From assembly GCF_030272615.1 (NCBI RefSeq), contig NC_081410.1, positions 289,227,957 through 289,291,956 on the forward strand: a stretch of DNA of 64,000 nucleotides, read 5' to 3'. The notes below the pieces were generated by a model. The model saw nothing but the letters and a program-made list of their open reading frames with translations, made no database searches and had not been told where the DNA came from. This document shows positions 46,275-55,949 of the stretch, piece by piece. A program made the translations under genes and the position numbers. The first letter of the stretch is position 1. Each line of letters starts with the position of its first letter. The DNA comes from Cryptomeria japonica. Taxonomy: Eukaryota > Streptophyta > Pinopsida > Cupressales > Cupressaceae.

Positions 46275-47295
46275 TTTGAGTCCCAATGCATGATGGGATG
46301 AGTGGATTAGAGCTGGTTTTGGCACAGGAGATTAGGCCACATAAATTTTGATAATCTGGTTATAGTAAGAAAAAAGGGCTCTGTGAGAAATATACCACCG
46401 ATCATCAAATGGGTAAGCACATTTTTTGATGAATGTGTAAGAGGAAAGAAGACTAAGGTGAGTTTTCAAGACTAAGAAACATAATACTTCAAGACCACTA
46501 GAACTGGTGCATACTAATCTGTGTGGTCCAAATAGGACAAGAGCTCTTGCCAGTGACAGATACTTTATGCTCTTTATTGATGACTACTCAAGAATGACAT
46601 GGGTCACTTTTCTCTATGATAAATCACAAGCATTTGGTAGATTCAATATCTTCTAGAAGATGGTAGAGAAGGAAAGTGAATGCAAGCTGAAATGCCTAAG
46701 ATCTGACCGGGGTGGAGAGTTCACATCAAATGAGTTTTAGGACTACTGTGAAAGACATGGAATCATAAGACAATACTTATCCCCTAGGACACCACAACAA
46801 AATGGTGTGGTAGAAAGGAAGAACAAGACAATCAAGGAGATGGATAGAACTATTTTGAATAAGGAAAACTTATCGGATATGTATTGGAAGGAATCAATTC
46901 ATACTATAGTATATACTTTGAACTGGGTTCAAATGAGAACAAATGACAGGATGACACCTTATGAGCTGTGGTATGATTAGAAACCATTAGCCAAGTACTT
47001 CAAGGTGTTTGGGAGTAAATGCTTCATTAAAAAAGATTAGGATGGCTTGGGAAACTTTGATTTCAGGAGTGATGAAGGTATTTTCCTTGGTTACTCAACT
47101 CACAGTAAGGCCTACAAATGCTACAACAAAAGACTAAGAAGAGTCATTGAGAGTGTGAATATGAGAGTAGATAAAGATATGCTTAAAGAAAAAAATACTC
47201 AAGTCAACTAGTATGATGATTCCAGTGATGAAGGTGAAGAAGCTCAGCCATAAAATGAACCAGAAGAAGCATCCAATAAGGTCCCTAACCAGTAT
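46275..47295 (+). pseudogene. C2 integrase
   Basis: Broken by stops and at least one frameshift. Motifs visible: WHRRLGHINFDNL and CVRGKKTK (HHCC finger), FIDDYSRMTWVTFLYDKSQAFG, CLRSDRGGEFTSNEF (second Asp), SPRTPQQNGVVERKNKT (Glu), VFGSKCFIKK and FLGYSTHSKAYKCYN (C-terminus). Several stops are TAG at positions where Gln or Trp is conserved (for example after NEF at 46,739). Confidence 0.88.
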
Positions 47296-48384
47296 GTGCA
47301 GAAAAACCACCTGGAAGAACAAAGTTTAGGTAACAAGAGTGATGGTATGCAGACTACAAGAAGACTTTCCTGGAATGATGAACAAGTCAATTTCTGCCTC
47401 ATGACTAAAATGGAACCTGAGACATTCAATAAGGCCAACAAAAGTCAAAAATGGATGGATGCAATGGAAGAGGAACTGCAGCAAATTGAGAAGAATAAGA
47501 CTTGGGAATTAGTTCCTAGACTGGTTGATAAAAGTATCATTGCAATAAAGTGGGTATACCAGAACAAGATGAATAAAGAAGGGAATATTGTGAAGCATAA
47601 AGAAAGGTTAGTGTGCAAAGGATATTCTCATGCAGAAGGTATTGATTTTGAAGAAACATTTGCACCAGTGGCTAGGATAGAAGCTATTAGGATGTTTCTT
47701 GCTTTCTCTCCCTACAAGGGCTATAAAGTTTATCAAATGGATGTCAAATCTGATTTGCTAAATGGAAATTTACAAGAGGAAGTATACATAGAACAACCAA
47801 AAGGTTTTTGGATGTATGATGATGAAACCTTTATGTGTCGGTTGAAGAAAGAACTGTATGGTTTGAAGTAGGCTCCAAGAGCAGGGTACTCAAGGTTAGA
47901 TAAGTATATAAAGGAGAAAGGGTTTGGAAAAGGGAGTGTAGATATTAATCTATATATTGAAGCATATGGAAGCAACATGATTATTGTGGTTGTATATGTG
48001 GATGACATCATTTTTGGAGGCAACAAGGATACCTTGTGTAAAGAATTTTTTTATCAGATGAAGTCATAGTTTGAGATGTCAATGCTTGGAGAGTTGTCCT
48101 ACTTTCTTGGTTTGCAGATTTCACAAGTTAAAGGGATATTTATCTCTCAAGCCAAGTATGCCAAAGATATGGTGAAAAAGTTCCAAATGGAAGACAAAAA
48201 ACTGGTAAGTACTACCATGGTGATCGGATGCAAGCTGAGCAAGGATGATGAATCCCCGGTAGTGGATCAAACATTTTATAGATCCATGATTGGAAGTTTG
48301 TTACATCTTACTGCTTCTAGACCGGATATAGTGCAGGTAGTATGCATGGTGGCTATATTTCAAGTTGCACCCAAATAGTCCCAT
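47296..48384 (+). pseudogene. C2 reverse transcriptase
   Basis: [76 protein letters not shown], then after a TAG (Gln expected in LKQAPR) the intact catalytic YVDDIIFGGN near 48,000, and LGELSYFLGLQI, FYRSMIGSL, TASRPDI. A second TAG lies in MKS.FEM at 48,068. It is in one frame (the same frame as RNase H). Confidence 0.92.
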
Positions 48385-48951
48385 GTGAATGCAGTTAGGA
48401 GGATATTTCGGTATCTACAAGGGACACTTGATTATGGACTATGGTATCCCAAGCAAGGGGACTTTACCTTACATGCCTACACTGATGCTGATTGGGAAGG
48501 TTGCATTGATGACCAGAAGAGCACAAGTGGTGGTGCATTCTTCCTAGGTAACCAGTTGGTCTCATGACACAACAAGAAGCAAGATTCAGTTTCTTTATCT
48601 ACTATTGAGGTAGAATATATTGTTGTTGTCACATGTTGTTCTCAAGTGTTATGTATGAAGCAGACCCTCAAGTATATTCAGGTAGAGATGTCTGACCCCA
48701 TTTCCATCTAGTGTGACAATTCAAGTGCAATTAACATATCAAAGAACTTGATTATGCACTCAAGGACAAAGCATATTGCCATTAAATATCATTTTCTCAA
48801 GGAGAAGGTGGCAGATCAGGACGTTAACATAGAGTATGTCCCTATAGGTGAACGAGTGGTTGATATCTTCACCAAGCCTCTACCGACAAGCACATTTGAG
48901 TATTTGAGACACAAGTACTTAGGAGTTATGTCAATCGCTTCATGCACTTAA
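48385..48951 (+). pseudogene. C2 RNase H
   Basis: RRIFRYLQGTLDYGLWY, YTDADWEGCIDDQKSTSGGAFFLG, the STIEVEYIVV acidic motif, ISKNLIMHSRTKHIAIKYHF and VDIFTKPLP. All family blocks are present in one frame. The internal stops are a TGA after FFLGNQLVS (where Trp is usual) and a TAG in SI.CDNSSA (where Trp is usual). Confidence 0.92.
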
Positions 48952-49131
48952 ACGTGTATGGAGATCTATGGTTCAGGGGGAGTTCATTACCATACATTTT
49001 TTACTCTTGAACCAGCTAATGGACAAAGGGGGAGATAAGTACATATAGAGTTTGTTCCCTTTGTCATTGTTTTCAAAGGGGAAGAAGAATCAATTGATTT
49101 AAGAAATGCAGAGTATGTTGACATCAATGCC
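48952..49131 (+). other. C2 3' untranslated region
   Basis: Non-coding stretch with GGGGGAG words, ending in the PPT. Confidence 0.6.
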
Positions 49132-49142
49132 AAAGGGGAGAT
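49132..49142 (+). promoter_or_regulatory. C2 polypurine tract
   Basis: AAAGGGGAGAT directly before TGTTGGCATTG. Confidence 0.9.
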
Positions 49143-50872
49143 TGTTGGCATTGTATTGTCATTGATGTCAACCAGTATGCATAGCATGTCATTGGTATGG
49201 ATGGTTACCGATATGCAAGGTGAATGCAGGTTGCAAGAAGGAGATGTTACCGACATGGATGTTCACTGGTAAGTAAACATGACCACCAATAAGCAAGAAA
49301 AAGACAAAAGAAAAGAGTGTAATCCACTGACAGGCATGATTATCTGGATGTGCATTAATGACATGTTTTACTCAAGGATAATACTGGTATGAAGGTAGGT
49401 ATAATATCATCGGTAAATAGACTTAGTGGATGAATCCATGTGTTTGATGACAAGTTATGTTGACCCACTGACAAAATAGAGGAAAGATGACATGAATGAT
49501 AATCAGTAAGGTGACATGTACCGACAGGGTTAGTGAACTAGTGAGCAAGCACTAGTAGTATGTCTTGGTCAGTGGATGAATCTAAATCGACTCAGTGGAC
49601 TAAATAGAGGTGGTTCTGACAAGGATGACAAGTGGATACCAAGTGGCAAGCATCTAGAGGTCTATGAAGTGTCCATCAACGTGGTAGGTGATGAGTAGGT
49701 TGACTTTAAATAAGGAGCCTGAAAGTCACGGGTCAATGACAAAAGATGTGCAGATCGAGGCAGATCAAGATGCAGAAGATTTTTTATGTAAACCAAGCAA
49801 GACAATCCAATCTTTGTGCTCATTGGTCAATGGAAACAACTAAGGCATTAATGTTGAATGACAAAGCAAGGTCGAAAAACAAGTTGTAGGTTGCTAAATA
49901 TAGAAAGCATGTACATATATCATAAGAAATGGCAGTGATGTTTGATCTATTATAGATCATCAATCAAGGAGATGAGATCTGATCAAATTTGATATGGATT
50001 GAGTTGGTAGAGAAAATCCCTAGCGTGCCATCATTTGAACTCTGGTCTTGGCGGGAAAGCCAAGTATAAATATGTATACCAAAAATGAAAGAAGATGCTA
50101 CTAGATGTTGTTAAAGATAGAGTAACTGAGAGAGCATAGAGTGATCAACGAGAAGCTCAAAAGCATCTAACTGTTGGAGCTGACTAATAGAAAAGTAGAA
50201 GCGGTAAGAGGGTTTATTCTTAGAGGTTTTATTGGTAAGGTTAGAGAAACTGGCAAGCTTCCAAAAAGGATAAGAATTATGTGAACTGGCAAGGGAGATT
50301 CAAGAAGAAAGCTATTGAAGGTGAAGGAGAAAAGAGAGTATATCAATGGAGGTTATGCAAGACAAAATCAGGACAAAAAGGATATAAACAAAGGACAGTG
50401 AACCGACAGAGAATTGAGAAGAGGAGAACTAGTAGAGAAGAGTTAAACCGGTGAAGTATTTAAGTTGCAAGTGTTATAAAACTCATTTGTAACAAGTCTA
50501 TAACTGTTGTATTTCTTATAATCATTGTGATTATTGAGTTGGAGCTCAGTGCAAGGGTTGGTGTTCCTTGGGTTGGTGCTCCTTGGGTTGGTGCCCTAAA
50601 CATTGTAAGTGTATTTATTGTGAGGATGGATTGAAGCAATACACTCCAGCATCATTTCTCACCAAGGTTTTTCCCACATTAAGTTTTCCTCATATATCTG
50701 GTGTTATGTGTTGTGTATCTTTGTGTGATTGTATTTGATCACTTTCCTTATCTCATTGGTATATCCTCCTTGTGTCTGATTTGCTAACCGATACCAATAG
50801 TTTTGCTTAGAAGCTTTAGAATATTATGAACCATTGATTCACCCCCCTCTTAGTGGTACATTATGTCCAACA
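49143..50872 (+). repeat. C2 3' LTR
   Basis: 1,730 bp, TGTTGGCATT..ATGTCCAACA. It contains repeated CAACCAGTATG/ACCGGT words and the GATTCACCCCCCTCT box at 50,835-50,858. A TTGGTGCTCCTTGGGTTGGTGC duplication lies near 50,550-50,600. Confidence 0.9.
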
Positions 50873-50984
50873 AAAATTTCCTGTGCATAGTGCCTCACAT
50901 CATTCATTTCCGATCATTGAAAGATGTTGTTGTAGAAAGTTCATTTGTGATCAGATAGTACCCTTTTTCTCCACGCTAGAAACT

Positions 50985-51885
50985 CTAACATTCCATGCAG
51001 GGCCTAATAAAACTCCACGTATGTATTCCCATGCCCATACTCCACATATGGTGTGCTATTTTATGTGGATAATAATCACTTCCCTCCAGGGGTTATTCTC
51101 CACATAAAATATCATGCTTCCTCAAACTTTCAAAGCATTGAACCCATTACATTTTGCTCAAAATTAGATGTGGAGACTTTACAATTGATAGATGTTGCTT
51201 TCACAAAACTTCTATAAACTCTAATATCATAAATGAGCCAAAAATTCACCTTTCACAAGCCCTAAACGTAAAAAAATTTCATTTGCAACTAAAATTGCAA
51301 AACAAATAAGATGAGGTTTTTTACTCAATATTTTTTAACTGTCAAATTCTTTGTTATCTACCCTCTAATCCAAGATCCATCTTTCATGCAGTCACAAAAA
51401 CCCTTGTTTTGTCGCTCCTAAAACTTGCAGCATGCAAAAACTAAACCCTGTGTTGTATACGAAATGACATATTTTCCACTTAGTTGTCGACAACAAACAA
51501 AGCTTCCCGCCATCCATGATTGTTACAGAAATCGGCCAGGACAATTTACCAGGAAGTTTCCCACACACTGTGGCTGCCATAATTCCTTTCTAGTCGTAAT
51601 CCATATTTCTATGTAAAGTTATCTAAATTTTGGTAGGCATTATGCCATTGACATTTAGAAAATTTGGAAAACTTCACAATGGAGAGATTGTTTGGTAGCT
51701 TGAATGTGACTATTTTGAATGCATTTTGACAATGATGGTAAAATTGATTTAGAATTGCATGCAATGGATTTATGTGAATCCAAAATGTAAGCAGCTATTC
51801 TCCACATAAAATAGCACACTGTGCGTGGAGTATGGGCATGGGCATACATACGTGGAGTTGTATTTGGCCTCAAGTGGAGTGTTGA
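50985..51885. mobile_element. Terminal-inverted-repeat element (MITE-like)
   Basis: The left arm (51,001-51,074: GGCCTAATAAAACTCCACGTATG..) and the right arm (51,797-51,868: ..CATACGTGGAGTTGTATTTGGCC) are reverse complements over about 70 bp, with a weaker extension outward to 50,985/51,885. The interior has no transposase. No convincing TSD was found. The family is unassigned. Confidence 0.55.
51620..51790 (+). repeat. Inverted-repeat partner of 53,617-53,820
   Basis: About 170 bp whose reverse complement recurs at 53,640-53,820 with high identity (AATTTTCTAAATGTCAATGGCATAATGCC and more). It is inside the TIR element. Confidence 0.8.
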
Positions 51886-51913
51886 CCATTTTGTGTGTGT
51901 ATATATATGTAGT

Positions 51914-53439
51914 TGTTGGAATTACTGATATTGACATAACCAGTTAATCCAGTGAACTGATATATTAGCTGAGATTTATCATTGATGACTAACACTGACT
52001 GATCAGTAGCAAAGGTGATGGCTTGAAAACAACATGGAAGCAACATCAAAGACAAATGATCAAGGTTCAATAGGTTCAAGGGAAGACAAAATAAGCCAAG
52101 CGGTATGTCATTCAAAGAAGATCGATGTTAAGGTTAGATCTTCAAGTTGGTGATTCTGATGATAATGTAGTCATGGAAGGTGACTTAGGCAAGAAGGCTT
52201 GAGGTCTTATGCAAACTAGAACCTCATTGGAAAACAGGAAAAGAGGCTTGATTGAAATACTACAAACTGGTAGCAAAGGATGAATTGGTAGTGAAGAGCG
52301 TAGTGGAAGATAGGTGGTCACCGTAAATCTAGGAGTGGTGATCAGTTACAAAGTTGCCATGGAAAAAGGAGAGTTGGTTAGTTTGTGATAACACCAAACT
52401 AAAGGTTGGTGAAGTCAACCTTAGTCATCATGTAGTTAAGCCATGATTTCTTGCGGATTTTCTGGTTCGCATTTAAAAGACTCAACTCGACCCAGAAGTT
52501 ACTATTTTGGGGGGATGCAATGGAAGATTTGGATGAGTAGTTGGTGGAATTATTGCAGGGTGCATAGAGAAAGAGTGGGAAGATTTGAATTTGAAATATA
52601 CCAAGATTTGTGATTGCATTGATTAAGGAAATACCTGAAGGTGACGACAGAGGGAATATAAAGTGTTTTGAGTTCATGCAAAACAGTTTGATCAAAAATT
52701 TGCAAAGTTCAAATCCTATGAGAGGCGATCCAAAGTGCAGAGTGAAGAGTGAGGAAGTGCTAAGTGATTTAGCAGAGCAGAGTGTGTGTGAAGTAGACCG
52801 GTAGAGTGCAGAGCTGAGGGTATGAGTAGAGGACCAATAGAATGCAAAGTCAAGGGTATGAGTAGAGAACTGGTGTAGTGCAAAGCAGACACAACCGGTA
52901 TAGATTGAGTATGAGTTTGATTGTGATCTGATCAAGCTATATGTAGCCATTCCAGCAAATCAACTTATTGTTCCTTTCTAACTATTGCAACTCAAAATCC
53001 CTTAACTGGGTGGACTTTAATAGGTCCCTTTGTAAAATCCCTTAACCGGGTGACATCTTAATTGATGATCCTAAGTCCTTTAACAAAACTACCTCTAACA
53101 GGGTAAATGCACTAATAGGCATTAAATAAAATCCCTTAACTAGGTGACACCTAACAATGTCTTTGTAATCTCCTAACAGGGATGGCTCCTTATAGAGCAT
53201 GCTCCAGAAGAGTACAAATTTTGTGAGCATCAACTCACACTATGGTTTTCTCCCATTTGGGTTTCCACGAGATAATTCTTAGTGTTATTGTGTATCTTTT
53301 CATGCATGCATGTTCTCCTACAATAATTGTCTGTATTGATGAATATTAAAGTAGTGCAGAATTGAGTAAAAGATTTTGATTGTTTATAACTGGTAGGTAA
53401 CTAATGCACCCCCCTCTCAGTCACTGGTAGGGACCAATA
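51914..53439 (+). repeat. Solo LTR S3
   Basis: 1,526 bp. Starts TGTTGGAATTACTGATATTGAC and ends GGGACCAATA. Flanks GTAGT (51,909-51,913) and ATAGT (53,440-53,444) agree at 4 of 5 bases. It has the CACCCCCCTCTCAGTCACTGG box near the end and clusters of TCCCTTAACYGGGTGAC words (52,990-53,170). There is no internal region. Confidence 0.7.
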
Positions 53440-53444
53440 ATAGT

Positions 53445-53641
53445 GATATATATATACACAAACACATATCCATTCATATATACATATACATATATGTACA
53501 ATAGTTCTATTTTTTGTAGACAATATTTGGAATCTGTGAATGAGCTAAAGAAAAGCCATGACCAAAAGGGAAAGGACAAATATGTAGTGAAAAATATATA
53601 CATATACATATATGCCCAATAGTGTTATTTTTTGTAGAGAA
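53445..53641. repeat. AT-rich segment with a ~50-bp direct repeat
   Basis: ATATATACATATACATATATG..CAATAG..ATTTTTTGTAGA occurs at about 53,477-53,530 and again at 53,588-53,641. Confidence 0.7.
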
Positions 53642-53820
53642 TAGCCCCCACTATTTGGGATTCACACAACTCCATTGCATGCAATTCCAAATCAATTTAT
53701 GTCATTGTCAAAATGCATTCAAAACAATCACATTCAAGCTACCAAACAATCGATCCATTGTAAAGTCTTCCAAATTTTCTAAATGTCAATGGCATAATGC
53801 CTACCAAACATTCAGATTCA
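53617..53820 (-). repeat. Inverted copy of part of the TIR element
   Basis: Reverse complement of 51,620-51,820, with GTGTTATTTTTTGTAGAGAATAGC matching the right arm base. Only one end of the parent element is present. Confidence 0.75.
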
Positions 53821-54019
53821 AAACACAAACACTTATTATTCTTACATGACCAACTAATCATAAGGAATTTGGGAATGCTGACACAGACTAAAAATTACAA
53901 ATAATGAATTTAGAAGACCATTGTTCAAAAATCAAGCCAATGTCAATGGTGTCAATGAGAAATTAAATTCCAAACTTATAATAAGAATAAATTTTATTTT
54001 TCCAAATGGGTTGCAAATA
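53821..54019. other. Unassigned AT-rich sequence
   Basis: No ORF, repeat or element end recognised. Confidence 0.5.
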
Positions 54020-54585
54020 ACCTACTTTTGTCCCATTGGTGCAAATAGATTTGCCCGGTGAGATAATCCACTTTGTGAAATGGAGGTAGAGACATCTCCT
54101 ACTCCAAATAGTGATAATATCATAGTAGCACAATGGAACAATTGTGGCGTGTGGAATACACTGGAGATTTCAACGTGAGTGCCATTTTGGAGAAAAACAC
54201 AAAGGGTTTAGAGCGGTTGCAATAGTGTAAAGTAAATAATGCATTTTGCAGGTGCAATTTTGGAATAACTACGAGGGATTTGGAGCGGTTGCAATAGTGA
54301 ATAATGTAATAGGGGTGTGCTATTTTGAAAAAAAAAACAATGACTTTGGAGCACTCCTACGATGAAGCATAGAAGAGTCATTTTTTTAACTGTGTGCGAT
54401 TACAAATAACCTACTTTTCTGCCATGGGTGCAAATAGACTAGCCCACTGATATAATTCACTTTGTGAAACAGACATGTAGACATCTACTTGAAGTAGTGA
54501 TAATATCAAAGTAGTGCAATGGAACAACAATGGCATGTGGAATACACTGTGGATTTCAACGCAGGTTGGTGCCATTTAGGGAGAG
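54020..54585 (+). repeat. Local direct duplication, period ~391 bp
   Basis: 54,020-54,190 is repeated at 54,415-54,585 (TGCAAATAGA..TTTGTGAAAYRGA..AGTGATAATATCAWAGTAG..TGTGGAATACACTG). A smaller repeat, GGAGCGGTTGCAATAGTG, lies between them (54,210 and 54,281). Confidence 0.8.
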
Positions 54586-54994
54586 AAAATGAGGTTTCAA
54601 GAGATTGTAACAATAAAATAAGAAATGGGCATTTTATACATTCACCATTTTCCAAAAATCACATGAAATTAAATGGTGAAATGGTTCTTAAAGAAAAAAG
54701 AAAAAAATCAAGAAACAAGTTGCAGAGACATAGCAATTAGTAAAGTTGGGTATGATTTAAAACCTTTACACGGAAATATTGATTGTCAACTAAAGTTGTT
54801 TGAAGACAAACAAGACTTACCAACAAATAGATAGTTAATAAAATACATTGCATCGTTAGAGAAATTTGAATTAATTCTAAGATTGATGTGGCATTGTTAG
54901 TCCCTCCCCCACAATTTTTCTCTTTTAAATATTCATACTCGTGGGTTGCCTTTTGTGCCTTTCTCTTTCGTTGGGTCATTTGTTTTCCTTTGTA
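54586..54994. other. Unassigned sequence
   Basis: Nothing recognised. A 99-codon minus-strand ORF (55,036-54,737) has no known motif and probably is chance. Confidence 0.4.
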
Positions 54995-55418
54995 CTTGAA
55001 CCATTGAACTCTTTCTAAAAATTTCAATAGGTTCAAGGTTCAAAGCGCATTTTGTAAAAGAGTCATTGGTGGTCTTTGTCATCGTGTGAACAAGTGCACT
55101 TTTGTTTGTGGTCTTTGAAGTTTTGAACCCATTGAACCAATTTCAAGTGGTTCAAAAGGTTCAAGGTTAAAAATGCCTTTTGTGAGACGCGAAAATGTAT
55201 CATTATATAACAAGTGTGGGTCCAAATGTTTTAAGTTGATAAGCGGTCTTGAACCAAATCTCAAGCGGTTCAAAAGGTTCAAGGTTCATGTTTAATAGTT
55301 CTTATTGTTGCTCGTTCTCGGTGTTGTTGTGTGTGCCACTCGCTCACTCTTATATCTTTTAAATGAACTTGAACCATTGAAACTTTTGTCAAAAGGTTCA
55401 AATGGTTCAAGGTTCATG
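54995..55418. repeat. Palindromic GGTTCAA array, four units, ~120-127 bp apart
   Basis: Each unit has an inward TTGAACC-type word (54,996; 55,123; 55,249; 55,369) and, about 25-35 bp later, a run of GGTTCAA words (55,030-55,044; 55,149-55,168; 55,267-55,288; 55,394-55,418). The sequence between units is diverged. Confidence 0.8.
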
Positions 55419-55429
55419 GGTTCATTTCA

Positions 55430-55949
55430 AAATTAACTCTAAGGCCTTTTTGGTGAAAATAAGAGCGACGCGACAAGAAGGAATATTCCCTCATTCAGCA
55501 ATTTAAAATTATAAGTATGGAAAGTTATCATGAGTTTATCGAGCTACTTGTGCGGAAGTGATGGATAATTAAGAAGGTGTCTGATTTTTGTCTTTTCATC
55601 GTTACTTTGCATGCTTGGGTAAATCATGATGAAGCATGTGTGTGGCTTTATAGATATTTTCTCATCTGATTGAAGGAAATATGTGTGAAGTTATTTCCAT
55701 AATTGAGAAGGTTGCAGCTGTCATATTTGAGCAAAATGGAGGCGTCGAATGTAAAACCAGCTCTATTCTCCTGAGGAATTTCCAAATTTCATGGTGGTAA
55801 TGGGTAAGTTCAATTGATTCCTCCTAAGTTGTGTTTCTTTAAGTTCTGAGGATTTATCAGTATAGAAAAGGGAAAATCTCTAAATTGTTGGGGTAGGATA
55901 CTACCTTGTTGCTTTTAGAATTTTTGGTTAAAGGGTATAGATAGGTAGT
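55430..55949. other. Unassigned sequence before the large decayed ORF
   Basis: No ORF of note. Possible splice-like words (GGTAAGTTC near 55,802; TTATCAG near 55,860) hint at an intron upstream of the ORF but are not evidence by themselves. Confidence 0.35.

Larger units (their letters stand above)
23885..50872 (+). mobile_element. Ty1/Copia retrotransposon C2 (host of most insertions)
   Basis: Only the last ~260 bp of the 5' LTR is present (23,885-24,145); the rest is displaced by G1. Then a degraded PBS, gag, the S2 insertion (26,375-45,877 plus one TSD copy), protease, integrase, RT, RNase H, PPT and a full 3' LTR (49,143-50,872). The RT-RNase H frame (47,296-48,951) is open except for a few stops, mostly TAG at Gln/Trp codons. 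The right flank is AAAAT (50,873-50,877); the left partner is out of view. Confidence 0.88.

Noticed and set aside
50853-51107. 84-codon + strand ORF after C2
   Set aside because: Spans the C2 LTR end and the TIR arm; no domain, start lies in LTR sequence.
54995-55418. tRNA genes suggested by GGTTCAA words
   Set aside because: No acceptor stem, D-arm or anticodon arm can be placed around any of the four units.
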